Shown: positions 17,371-25,355 of the stretch, one piece after another | How positions within the stretch are numbered: the stretch's first letter is position 1 | Layout: the number at the start of each line of letters is the position of its first letter | Notes under the pieces: generated by a model | Told to the model about the DNA's origin: nothing | Databases searched by the model: none | What the model saw: only the letters and a program-made list of their open reading frames with translations | Made by a program: the position numbers and the translations under genes | DNA from: Pseudomonas sp. P8_229 | Lineage (GTDB): Bacteria > Pseudomonadota > Gammaproteobacteria > Pseudomonadales > Pseudomonadaceae | DNA: 64,000 nucleotides | Assembly (NCBI RefSeq): GCF_034008635.1 | Contig: NZ_CP125378.1 | Span: 524,501-588,500, forward strand | Reading direction: 5' to 3'

Positions 17371-17998
17371 TGTAGGAGTGAGCCTGCTCACGAATGCGTC
17401 TGGTCAGACGACACTATGTTGAATGTGCCGGCCTCTTCGCGAGCAGGCTCGCTCCCACAGGCTTGAAGTACATCTCGAAAAATGGATCAGCATCACAAAT
17501 CCAAATGTAGGAGTGAGCCTGCTCGCGATGACGGTGGCACAGTCAGCATATGCGCTGACTAATCGACCGCTATCGCGAGCAGGCTCACTCCTACAGGTTT
17601 GATGTCCACCCACAAAATGGCCGAGCACCACATAACCAATGTGGGAGTGAGCCTGCTCACGAATGCGTCAGGTCAGACAACGCGATGTTGAATGTACCGG
17701 CCTCTTCGCGAGCAAGCTCGCTCCCACAGGTTTGAAGTACATCTCGTAAAATGGATCAGCATCACAAATCCAAATGTAGGAGCGAGCCTGCTCGCGATGA
17801 CGGTGGCACAGTCAGCATATGCGCTGACTAATCGACCGCTATCGCGAGCAGGCTCACTCCTACAGGTTTGATGTCCACCCACAAAATGGCCGAGCACCAC
17901 ATAACCAATGTAGGAGTGAGCCTGCTCACGAATGCGTCAGGTCAGACGACGCGATGTTGAATGTACCGGCCTCTTCGCGAGCAAGCTCGCTCCCACAG
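17371..17998. repeat. Tandem array of five REPINs with a 269-bp composite period
   Basis: REPINs lie at 17371-17460, 17506-17596, 17640-17729, 17775-17865 and 17909-17998. Two alternating types with their own spacers (one containing ATGGATCAGCATCACAAATC, the other GATGTCCACCCACAAAATGG) form a unit that recurs every 269 bases, giving 2.3 copies. The array fills the 670-base gap between the convergent bestrophin and moeA genes. Confidence 0.93.
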
Positions 17999-18016
17999 GT
18001 TTGATTGGTGCCAGGG

Positions 18017-19222
18017 TCAGAAGAGTTCGCTGAAGGGAATGAAGCGCAGCGGATCACCCATGCGATGGGTGCTGTTTTCCGGCACTTCCACCAGGCCGTC
18101 GGCCCAGGTTGCGCCGAGCAAGACACCGGAGCTTTGATTCGGATACAGCACCGCACTCCCCGCCTCCAGCCGCACCCGCAGGTATTCGCGGCGGCTGCCT
18201 GCCTTGTGCCAGTCGAATCCGGCATTCACCGAAAAGCTCAGTGGCATGACATCTTCCACGCCCTGGATACGCAGCAGATACGGCCGCGCCAGCAGCCCGA
18301 AGGTCACCAGTGCCGAGGTCGGATTGCCCGGCAGGCCGATCACCGGCACCGTGCCGAAATGGCCCACGGTCAATGGCTTGCCAGGCTTGATCGCCAGCTT
18401 CCACAGCAGCGGTTTGCCGTCCTCGCGCAGCACTTGCCCGAGGCAATCGGCATCGCCGGCAGACACGCCGCCGGTGGTCAGGATCAAGTCGGCCGCCACT
18501 TGCAGTTGTTCAAGCTTGAGCCGTGTCTGCGCCGGGCGGTCCGGGAGAATCCCGGCGTCGATCACCTCGCAGCCCAGTTCACGCAACCAGTGACCGAGCA
18601 ACACGCGGTTGCTGTTGTAGATGCTGCCGGGGCGCAGCGGCTGGCCCGGTTCGACCAGTTCGTCACCGGTCGACAGCAGCGCCACGCGTGGGCGACGCAC
18701 CACGTGCAACTGCGCCAGCCCCTGCCCGGCGGCGACCGCCAACTCGAATGGCCCAAGGCGTTTGCCGGCGCGCAGCAGGGTATCGCCAACGCGATTTTCC
18801 TGGCCTTGTGCGCGAATGTTCTGCCCTGCCTTCAGCGGCTGCAAGAAGCGCACGCGGCCGTCCTCCAGCACTTCGACGTTTTCCTGCATCTCAACACTGG
18901 TGGCGCCGGGCGGCAGCGGTGCGCCGGTAAAAATCCGCGCGCAGGTGCCAGGCAGCAACGCGTCCGGCGCCAGCCCGGCGTAGACCTTTTGAGATACCTT
19001 CAGCGGCTGGCGATGCAAGTCAGCAAGATTGAGCGCGTAACCGTCCATGGCACTGTTCGGCCACGGCGGCAGGTCGAGTGTCGCCACCAGATCACTGGCC
19101 AGCACCCGCCCACGCGCATCGTCGAGCGGCAACAGTTCGCTGTCGGCCAGACGTTGCTCATTGGCCATGCCCAGCAATTGGTCGAGGGCATCCTCGACCG
19201 GCATCAACGGTGCCTTGCTCAT
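18017..19222 (-). CDS. moeA: Molybdopterin molybdotransferase MoeA
   Basis: The 401-residue product inserts molybdate into adenylylated molybdopterin. The sequence shows the family's N-terminal DALDQLLGMA and the PNSAMDGYAL segment, the MoCF-like domain with STGDELVEPGQPLRPGSIYNSN (read in two parts) and TTGGVSAGDAD, and the C-terminal domain IV. The ATG overlaps the moaB stop codon by 4 bases (ATGA), so the two genes are translationally coupled. Confidence 0.96.
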   Translation of the reverse strand: MSKAPLMPVEDALDQLLGMANEQRLADSELLPLDDARGRVLASDLVATLDLPPWPNSAMDGYALNLADLHRQPLKVSQKVYAGLAPDALLPGTCARIFTGAPLPPGATSVEMQENVEVLEDGRVRFLQPLKAGQNIRAQGQENRVGDTLLRAGKRLGPFELAVAAGQGLAQLHVVRRPRVALLSTGDELVEPGQPLRPGSIYNSNRVLLGHWLRELGCEVIDAGILPDRPAQTRLKLEQLQVAADLILTTGGVSAGDADCLGQVLREDGKPLLWKLAIKPGKPLTVGHFGTVPVIGLPGNPTSALVTFGLLARPYLLRIQGVEDVMPLSFSVNAGFDWHKAGSRREYLRVRLEAGSAVLYPNQSSGVLLGATWADGLVEVPENSTHRMGDPLRFIPFSELF

Positions 19223-19758
19223 CCGCGTGGCCCACAGGCTTGCACTGCCTTGAGGTGTGGCACGAAGTTGCACGGGCGATGACGGTTATCCAGTTGCTCG
19301 GCGAGAATGCCTTCCCACGCGGTGCGGCAAGCACCGGTCGAGCCCGGCAGGCAGCACACCAACGTGCCGTTGGACAACCCGGCCAGCGCTCGGCTTTGCA
19401 CGGTGGACGTGCCGATGTCGAGAATCGAAATGGCGCGGAACAACTCACCAAAACCGTCGATCTGCTTGTCGAGCAGACAGGCGACTGCTTCGGGGGTGCT
19501 GTCGCGGCCGGTGAACCCGGTGCCGCCGGTGATCAGTACCACCTGAATCGTGTCGTCGGCAATCCAGTGAGCAACCTGGGCGCGAATCTTGTACAGGTCA
19601 TCCTTGAGCAGGTTGCGCTCGCTCAGGGTGTGCCCGGCCTCCAGCAGACGGCTGACCAGCAACTGACCCGAAGTATCGCTGGCGTAATCGCGGGTATCGC
19701 TGACCGTCAGCACGGCGATGTTCAGGGGGACAAACAGGGCATCCGCTTTCGCACTCAT
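19219..19758 (-). CDS. moaB: Molybdenum cofactor biosynthesis protein MoaB (molybdopterin adenylyltransferase-type)
   Basis: The 179-residue protein has the MoaB/Mog fold signatures VLTVSDTRDYASDTSG and LITGGTGFTGRDSTPEA. Members adenylylate molybdopterin before metal insertion by MoeA, with which this gene overlaps by 4 bases. In E. coli Mog does this reaction; pseudomonads rely on MoaB-type proteins. It is divergent from the LysR gene at 20044. Confidence 0.95.
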   Translation of the reverse strand: MSAKADALFVPLNIAVLTVSDTRDYASDTSGQLLVSRLLEAGHTLSERNLLKDDLYKIRAQVAHWIADDTIQVVLITGGTGFTGRDSTPEAVACLLDKQIDGFGELFRAISILDIGTSTVQSRALAGLSNGTLVCCLPGSTGACRTAWEGILAEQLDNRHRPCNFVPHLKAVQACGPRG

Positions 19759-20043
19759 GGGACTCTCCAGCAGTAGTTGATCACATTGCCCAGCAGCCTA
19801 AGTGCCACTTATGAGTACTGTCTAATCACTCTGACCAACCACATTATCGACCCGCTCTATCGGTCCCGTTGACCTCGACCAAAGCCTTTGAAATCATGGG
19901 CGATAGAGCTGATCGATAGGCTTTTCAATTCTTCCGATTGGACGCAAACACAGTCAGATGAGATCGTCTCGCCTCGCGTTTTTCGTGCGCTGTGCGCATC
20001 TGCGTCAATACTCATTCCAATTTCTCAACGAGCAGGTGCCATC
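19759..20043. promoter_or_regulatory. Divergent moaB-moeA / LysR control region
   Basis: This gap carries the same three-block motif as the ydeP-like/moaA region, with identical spacing (TGTCTAATC 19819, ACCACATTATCGA 19838, CTATC 19857). It also has the decamer GATTGGACGC at 19936-19945 and the exact inverted pair GCTCTATCG (19854-19862) / CGATAGAGC (19901-19909). An additional CGATAG lies at 19914. The arrangement suits binding by the adjacent LysR-type regulator. Confidence 0.6.
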
Positions 20044-20943
20044 GTGGACATCAAACAACTCAAGTTCCTGATCGCACTGGATGAAACCCGACACTTCGGC
20101 CAGGCCGCCGCACGCTGCCATATCACCCAGCCAACCTTGTCGATGCGTCTGCGCAACCTGGAAGATGAGCTGGATCTGGTGCTGGTCAATCGCGGCCAGC
20201 GTTTTGAAGGTTTCACCCAGGCCGGTGAACGGGTACTGGCCTGGGCGCGCACGTTGCTGGCCGCCCATGACGGCTTGTTCGCCGAAGCGGCGGCGTGCCG
20301 CGGGCAACTGGTCGGCAGCCTGCGTCTGGGGCTGGTGCCGTTGAGCAGCTTCAACCCGGTCAATTACATTCAGGGTTTGTCCGCCACTTACCCCGAGCTG
20401 AAATTCAGCCTGTCGTCGCTCAGTTCCAACGAGATCATCGAGGGGCTGGGCAACAACCAGCTGGATCTGGGCGTGTGCTATCTGGACCACGTCAACCCGA
20501 ACTACTTCGAGTTTTTCGAGATCGGCGAAACCCGCGTCGGGCTGCTTTACGACAACCGTCACTTCCATTTCGAAGGCTCGGAAATGAGCTGGGAAGACGC
20601 CGCCGAACTGCCGCTGGGAATGATCACCACCGGCATGCACTACCGCAAATCCATCGACCTGAGCTTCCGCAGCCGCGGGCTCAATCCGCAGCCGATTCTG
20701 GAAAGCGATTCGACCTATCAGCTGTTGCAGGCGATTCACCAGGGCTTCTGCTGCTCGATCATGCCGCTGGACAGCGGGCTGGAACAGCCGATCGAACATT
20801 TGTCGTTCATGCAGTTGCCGGATGCCAGCGTGCTCGCGCCGCTGGGGCTGGTGATGCGCAAGACCGAGCCGCGTTCGGCGATTGCCGAGAAGTGCTTTGC
20901 CGAGGCGCGCAAGTTATTTGGGGTTGAGGCTCCAGTTGTTTGA
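20044..20943 (+). CDS. LysR-family regulator of the Mo-cofactor island (proposed)
   Basis: The 299-residue protein starts at a GTG (VDIKQLKFLIALDETRHFG) and has an N-terminal winged helix-turn-helix (FGQAAARCHITQPTLSMRLRN, in two parts, near residues 17-38) and a typical effector-binding domain. The frame extends to 19888 but those residues fall in the promoter region with its repeats, so GTG 20044 is preferred. It is divergent from moaB-moeA and upstream of fdhD-moaCDE. Control of these genes and of the ydeP-like/moaA pair is inferred from shared promoter motifs. Confidence 0.88.
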   Translation: MDIKQLKFLIALDETRHFGQAAARCHITQPTLSMRLRNLEDELDLVLVNRGQRFEGFTQAGERVLAWARTLLAAHDGLFAEAAACRGQLVGSLRLGLVPLSSFNPVNYIQGLSATYPELKFSLSSLSSNEIIEGLGNNQLDLGVCYLDHVNPNYFEFFEIGETRVGLLYDNRHFHFEGSEMSWEDAAELPLGMITTGMHYRKSIDLSFRSRGLNPQPILESDSTYQLLQAIHQGFCCSIMPLDSGLEQPIEHLSFMQLPDASVLAPLGLVMRKTEPRSAIAEKCFAEARKLFGVEAPVV

Positions 20944-20981
20944 GTGACCTGCCCAGACATTGATGCTGGATGTCAGGCCGT

Positions 20982-21052
20982 CTTCGCGAGCAAGCCCGCT
21001 CCCACAGGTTGAATGCATTTCAAATGTGGGAGCGGGCTTGCTCGCGAAGAGG
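20982..21052. repeat. Outward-facing REP pair
   Basis: TTCGCGAGCAAGCCCGCTCC and its complement are arranged tail-to-tail with a short 20-base centre, opposite to the usual REPIN order. It lies between the LysR gene and fdhD. Confidence 0.88.
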
Positions 21053-21124
21053 CCCGACCAGCCAACACACATTTCGGATGTGAAGGTGGTGATCGACCCA
21101 CCCAATCACCAGATCAGAACAAGC

Positions 21125-21148
21125 GATTGGACGCACTTTTAACTCCCC
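21125..21148 (+). promoter_or_regulatory. GATTGGACGC promoter element upstream of fdhD
   Basis: The decamer GATTGGACGC (21125-21134) found in the two other Mo-island control regions recurs about 55 bases before fdhD. TTGGAC is followed after 18 bases by TAGCCT, resembling the TTGGAC-N18-TAACCT seen before moaA, so it may be a promoter. Confidence 0.45.
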
Positions 21149-21187
21149 CGTAGCCTGACCTGACTTCAGCGCTTCGGGACTTTCAAG

Positions 21188-22030
21188 ATGCTGTGCCAAG
21201 TTGATCCAACAGTCGAACCGGGCGATGCCAACGCCCCCGCGCCGCAACCGTCACAAGTGGCGTTTCGCGAATACCTGCCGCACGCCCCGCTCTCGCACGC
21301 CGCCCTGGCCTCGGAAATCGCCCTGGCGATCTCCTTCAACGGCCTGAGCCAGGCAGTGATGATGGTCTCGCCCGGCAACCTCGAAGATTTCATCCGTGGC
21401 TTCAGCCTGAGCAACGCGATCATCGACAGTGTCGACGAGATCTACGACATCCGCCTGAGCCATTTCGATCAGGCCTGCCAGGCTGACGTGCAGATTTCCA
21501 GTCGCGCCTTCTGGGCGCTGAAAGACCACCGTCGACAAATGGCCGGCAGCAGCGGCTGCGGCATCTGTGGTGTCGAAGCGCTGGAGCAGGCGTTGCCGCA
21601 ACTGCAGATTCTGCAACCCTGCGCACTGCCGCCGGCTGCGCATTTCGACGGCATCCGCCAACGCATCGAACAGGCCCAGCAACTGGCCCGCAGCAGCGGC
21701 GCCCTGCACGCGGCGCTGTACTTCGATGCCAGCGGTGAGGCGCTGCTGTGCCGTGAAGACATCGGCCGGCACAACGCCCTCGACAAGCTGATCGGTGCAA
21801 TGCAAATCGCCGAGGTCGATGCGCGCCAGGGCTTTGTGGTGGTCACCAGTCGTTGCAGCCTTGAACTGATCCACAAAGCGGTGCGCGCCCGCCTCGGCAC
21901 CCTTGTCAGCCTGTCCGCCCCGACGGCGTTGACCGTGCGCTGGGCGCTCAAGCACAGGCTCAATCTGATCCACGTCCCGCACCGCAACGCCCCCCGAATC
22001 TACAGCCCGATCCAGGAGCTAACGCAATGA
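21188..22030 (+). CDS. fdhD: FdhD sulfurtransferase (formate dehydrogenase accessory protein)
   Basis: The 280-residue protein has the FdhD signature with the sulfur-relay cysteines in [10 protein letters not shown] (Cys124, Cys127) and the conserved [15 protein letters not shown] and [10 protein letters not shown] segments. FdhD carries sulfur from IscS to the bis-MGD cofactor of formate-dehydrogenase-type enzymes. The only such enzyme in the window is the YdeP-type protein at 12730-15054, a likely client. The stop overlaps the moaC start by 4 bases. Confidence 0.95.
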   Translation: MLCQVDPTVEPGDANAPAPQPSQVAFREYLPHAPLSHAALASEIALAISFNGLSQAVMMVSPGNLEDFIRGFSLSNAIIDSVDEIYDIRLSHFDQACQADVQISSRAFWALKDHRRQMAGSSGCGICGVEALEQALPQLQILQPCALPPAAHFDGIRQRIEQAQQLARSSGALHAALYFDASGEALLCREDIGRHNALDKLIGAMQIAEVDARQGFVVVTSRCSLELIHKAVRARLGTLVSLSAPTALTVRWALKHRLNLIHVPHRNAPRIYSPIQELTQ

Positions 22031-22512
22031 GCAACACCCTCACCCACCTCGACGATCAGGGCCGCGCCAACATGGTCGACGTCAGCGACAAAGCACCGAC
22101 CCGCCGCGAAGCCACCGCGCAAGCCTGGGTGCAGATGCGCCCGGAAACGCTGCAGATGATCCAGGCCAACGGTCACCCCAAGGGCGATGTGTTTGCCGTG
22201 GCGCGGATCGCCGGGATTCAAGCGGCCAAGCGCACCCACGAGCTGATCCCGCTGTGCCACGCGCTGTTGCTCAGTTCGATTCACGTCGAACTCAAGGCCT
22301 GCGAACCGGACCGCGTGCAAATCACCAGCACCTGCCGCCTCACCGGCCAGACCGGGGTCGAACTCGAAGCCCTGACCGCCGCCAGCGTCGCGGCACTGAC
22401 CATTTACGACATGTGCAAGGCTGTGGACCGGGCGATGGTCATCGGCGACATCCGCCTGCTCAGCAAACAGGGCGGTCGCTCCGGGCACTTTCAATGGGAG
22501 GACGTGCAATGA
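22027..22512 (+). CDS. moaC: Cyclic pyranopterin monophosphate synthase MoaC
   Basis: The 161-residue protein shows the MoaC landmarks [26 protein letters not shown] and [11 protein letters not shown]. It converts 3',8-cyclo-H2GTP from MoaA to cyclic pyranopterin monophosphate. It overlaps fdhD and moaD by 4 bases each, showing a tight operon fdhD-moaC-moaD-moaE. Confidence 0.97.
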   Translation: MSNTLTHLDDQGRANMVDVSDKAPTRREATAQAWVQMRPETLQMIQANGHPKGDVFAVARIAGIQAAKRTHELIPLCHALLLSSIHVELKACEPDRVQITSTCRLTGQTGVELEALTAASVAALTIYDMCKAVDRAMVIGDIRLLSKQGGRSGHFQWEDVQ

Positions 22513-22760
22513 TCCTGATCAACTACTTCGCCAGCTACCGTGATCGCCTCAATCTGGGCGGCGAAAAAATCCCCCTGACCAACGACCTGACCAGCATCGA
22601 GGACGTGCGGCAGATGCTCATGGCCCGTGGTGAGGAATGGCGCGAAGTCCTCGGCGCCGGCAACCTGATGTGTGCGTTGAATCAGGAGCTGTGCCAACCG
22701 AGCGCAGCCATCGAAGACTTCGACGAGATCGCGTTTTTTCCACCGGTCACCGGGGGCTGA
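22509..22760 (+). CDS. moaD: Molybdopterin synthase sulfur carrier subunit MoaD
   Basis: The 83-residue ubiquitin-like protein ends in the Gly-Gly tail (FPPVTGG) that is thiocarboxylated and donates sulfur to the dithiolene of molybdopterin. The start ATG overlaps the moaC stop. It pairs with MoaE, whose gene begins 2 bases after the moaD stop. Confidence 0.94.
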   Translation: MILINYFASYRDRLNLGGEKIPLTNDLTSIEDVRQMLMARGEEWREVLGAGNLMCALNQELCQPSAAIEDFDEIAFFPPVTGG

Positions 22761-22762
22761 GC

Positions 22763-23224
22763 ATGACGGTACGAGTCCAGCATAAAAGTTTCGATGTCGG
22801 CCAATTGACCGCCGACTTGCATGCGCGTAATCCACGGGTCGGCGCAGTGGTGAATTTCATCGGCTACGTGCGCGATATGAACATCGGCCAAAGCGTGAAT
22901 GAGCTGTTCCTCGAACACTATCCAGGCATGACCGAAAAGGCCCTCGAACAGATCGCCCGAGAGGCCCGCGAGCGTTGGCCGCTGCTGGGGGTGGAGATTG
23001 TGCATCGGGTCGGCGCACTGTCTGTCAGCGAGCCGATCGTGTTCGTCGGCGTCAGCAGCAAGCACCGGCACATGGCGTTCGAAGCCTGCGCCTTCATCAT
23101 GGATGTGCTCAAGACCCGTGCGCCGTTCTGGAAGCGCGAGAGCACGGCGCAGGGTTCGCATTGGGTCGAGGCGCGGGAGAGCGACCAGAATGCGGCACTG
23201 CGCTGGAGCCTGGCGCATGCCTGA
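22763..23224 (+). CDS. moaE: Molybdopterin synthase catalytic subunit MoaE
   Basis: The 153-residue product has the MoaE signatures GAVVNFIGYVRD, LEHYPGMTEKAL, RVGALSVSEPIVFVGVSS and a C-terminal PFWKRE motif with the catalytic lysine. With MoaD it forms the heterotetramer converting cyclic pyranopterin monophosphate into molybdopterin. I chose the ATG at 22763, 2 bases after moaD. Confidence 0.95.
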   Translation: MTVRVQHKSFDVGQLTADLHARNPRVGAVVNFIGYVRDMNIGQSVNELFLEHYPGMTEKALEQIAREARERWPLLGVEIVHRVGALSVSEPIVFVGVSSKHRHMAFEACAFIMDVLKTRAPFWKRESTAQGSHWVEARESDQNAALRWSLAHA

Positions 23225-23234
23225 AGATCAAGAG

Positions 23235-23413
23235 CCCCTCACCCTAACCCTCTCCCGGAGGGAGAGGGGACTGATTGGGGGATATTGAAGAAATTCACCG
23301 AATCGAAAGATTGGCTCTGAATCCATAATCGACTCAATCTTCAGGTCGATGGATAACGCCAGACACCTCGGTCGGCCCCCTCTCCCTCTGGGAGAGGGCT
23401 GGGGTGAGGGTTG
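23235..23413. repeat. CCCTCACCCTAACCCTCTCCC-type inverted repeat element
   Basis: Two hairpin-forming ends (23235-23270 with CCCTCTCCCGGAGGGAGAGG; 23376-23413 with TCTCCCTCTGGGAGAGGG) in inverted order enclose about 105 bases. The same family recurs at 42673-42849 and as a short hairpin at 59773. It is a second intergenic repeat family distinct from the REPINs. Confidence 0.8.
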
Positions 23414-23463
23414 AAAGTCTGATTAGATAGCAACTCCGCCAGGATTAAATTCCGGAGTCTCGT

Positions 23464-24807
23464 TTGAGCACAGCGCCCAACAACCTGCCCCGCCCCGATC
23501 CCGTCACGCTGCGCCAGGCCTGGCGCTTCTGGTTCAAGCTCGGCTGCATCGGCTTCGGCGGCCCGGCCGGGCAGATCGCGATCATGCATCAGGAACTGGT
23601 CGAACGCCGGCGCTGGATCTCCGAACGGCGTTTCCTGCATGCGCTCAACTACTGCATGTTGCTGCCCGGCCCCGAGGCCCAGCAACTGGCGACCTACATT
23701 GGCTGGCTGTTGCATCGCACCTGGGGCGGGGTGATTGCCGGAGCGCTGTTCGTGCTGCCGTCGTTGTTCATCCTGATTGCCCTGTCGTGGGTGTACATCG
23801 CGTTCGGCGACGTGCCGGTGGTGGCCGGGATCTTTTACGGAATCAAACCGGCGGTGACCGCAATTGTGTTGCACGCGGCGCATCGCATCGGCTCGCGGGC
23901 GCTGAAAAACAGTTGGCTGTGGGCCATCGCCGGAGCGTCGTTCGTGGCGATTTTTGCGTTCAACCTGCCGTTCCCGTTGATCGTGCTCGGTGCGGCGCTG
24001 ATCGGTTATGTCGGCGGGCGACTGGCGCCGCAACGCTTCGACAATGGCGGCCAGCGCAGCAGCGCCAAATCCTTCGGTCCGGCGTTGATCGATGACGACA
24101 CGCCAACACCTGAACATGCGCGATTCAGCCTGCCGAAGCTGTGGCGCTTGCTGTTGGTCGGCGCGGCGCTGTGGTGCTTGCCGATGGGGCTGCTGACCGC
24201 GCTGTTCGGCTGGGACGGCACGTTCACGCAAATGGGCTGGTTTTTCACCAAGGCCGCGTTGCTGACGTTTGGCGGCGCTTATGCGGTGTTGCCGTATGTC
24301 TATCAGGGCGCCGTCGGGCATTATGGCTGGCTGACGCCGACACAGATGATCGATGGCCTCGCGCTGGGCGAAACCACGCCCGGGCCGCTGATCATGGTGG
24401 TGGCGTTTGTCGGTTTCATCGGCGGTTATGTGCAACCGGCGTTCGGTGCGGAACATGCGTTCGCTGCTGGCGCACTGGCGGCGACGCTGGTGACCTGGTT
24501 CACCTTCCTGCCCTCGTTTCTGTTCATCCTCGCTGGCGGGCCGCTGGTGGAGTCGACCCACAACGAACTGAAGTTCACCGCACCGTTGACCGCGATTACC
24601 GCTGCGGTGGTCGGGGTGATTCTCAACCTGGCGTGTTTCTTCGCTTATCACGTGTTCTGGCCGAGCGGTTTTGCCGGGCAAGCGGATGTGTTTTCGATCG
24701 GGCTGGCACTGCTGGCCGCGTTGGCGCTGTTCGTTTTCAAACGCGGGGTGATTGCAGTGTTGATCGTTTGCGCCCTCGCCGGGCTGGGCTTTCACCTGCT
24801 GCGCTGA
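23464..24807 (+). CDS. chrA: Chromate efflux transporter ChrA
   Basis: The 447-residue membrane protein consists of two homologous halves of the CHR family. The first carries FKLGCIGFGGPAGQIAIMHQ and the second GWFFTKAALLTFGGAYAVLPYV (in two parts), the typical duplicated FGG motif region. It exports chromate across the inner membrane. The start is a TTG with GGAG 7 bases upstream. No chrB-type regulator is adjacent. Confidence 0.92.
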   Translation: MSTAPNNLPRPDPVTLRQAWRFWFKLGCIGFGGPAGQIAIMHQELVERRRWISERRFLHALNYCMLLPGPEAQQLATYIGWLLHRTWGGVIAGALFVLPSLFILIALSWVYIAFGDVPVVAGIFYGIKPAVTAIVLHAAHRIGSRALKNSWLWAIAGASFVAIFAFNLPFPLIVLGAALIGYVGGRLAPQRFDNGGQRSSAKSFGPALIDDDTPTPEHARFSLPKLWRLLLVGAALWCLPMGLLTALFGWDGTFTQMGWFFTKAALLTFGGAYAVLPYVYQGAVGHYGWLTPTQMIDGLALGETTPGPLIMVVAFVGFIGGYVQPAFGAEHAFAAGALAATLVTWFTFLPSFLFILAGGPLVESTHNELKFTAPLTAITAAVVGVILNLACFFAYHVFWPSGFAGQADVFSIGLALLAALALFVFKRGVIAVLIVCALAGLGFHLLR

Positions 24808-24934
24808 GCGTCGATCAATGGTACAGGGGCGCAATCATCGGTTTACACACCCGCAGATTGCCCCTTACTATCCGGGCACACCGGTCGGCGGGCCTGCCCC
24901 GCCACCGACGTTTTCCGCCAACGGAAACACGCGT

Positions 24935-25012
24935 ATGAGTACGTCACCACAACAAGCAAAAATGTTGAACGTCTCCGCTGTGTGCGCCCTCTGTCACAGG
25001 GGCCGCGCATGA
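24935..25012 (+). CDS. Mini-ORF with two cysteines, possible leader peptide
   Basis: A 25-codon frame (MSTSPQQAKMLNVSAVCALCH followed by RGRA, two cysteines three apart) lies in the 550-base gap after chrA. Its stop overlaps the start of the next mini-ORF by 4 bases (ATGA), an arrangement typical of real coupled genes. Its short length and the Cys-x-x-Cys are reminiscent of regulatory leader peptides, but I see no attenuator hairpin pair and no strong ribosome binding site. Confidence 0.35.
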   Translation: MSTSPQQAKMLNVSAVCALCHRGRA

Positions 25013-25092
25013 ATCGCATCGTCAATCTCCCCATGGCCCTGCGCCGTTCCAAGCTGCGTCACTCCGCACGCCCGCCGGATATCGCCTGCTGA
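25009..25092 (+). CDS. Mini-ORF, basic 27-residue peptide coupled to the previous one
   Basis: The frame encodes a basic peptide (MNRIVNLPMALRRSKLRHSA followed by RPPDIAC). Its ATG overlaps the stop of the preceding mini-ORF. No family is recognised. The next gene, a glutamylpolyamine synthetase homolog, begins 264 bases downstream beyond a repeat element. Confidence 0.3.
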   Translation: MNRIVNLPMALRRSKLRHSARPPDIAC

Positions 25093-25117
25093 TTTCTGTC
25101 AGTTAGAAAAGATCCAT

Positions 25118-25212
25118 TGTGGCGAGGGGATTCATCCCCGATGGACTGCGCAGCAGTCCCTGTCTTTTTGGCCCGCTACGCGCGCCGTCGGGGATAAATC
25201 CCCTCACCACAG
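25118..25212. repeat. GTGGCGAGGGGATTCATCCCC-type inverted repeat
   Basis: The ends TGTGGCGAGGGGATTCATCC and GGATAAATCCCCTCACCACA are inverted around a core that includes CTGCGCAGCAG. This is a third repeat family, also present at 48625-48746 and, in modified forms, at 31262 and 38449. Confidence 0.8.
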
Positions 25213-25355
25213 GTTCAGTGTCACTTCCGACTGCCGGGCATTAGCGAAATACTTTTTTCTTTTTGATATCCCTGCCAGGACACCCACGCCTATTTACCGC
25301 GTCGTGTCCGGCCCGAATCTGCGCGCCCGTGCGGCGCCATCGTGAGTGATTGATT

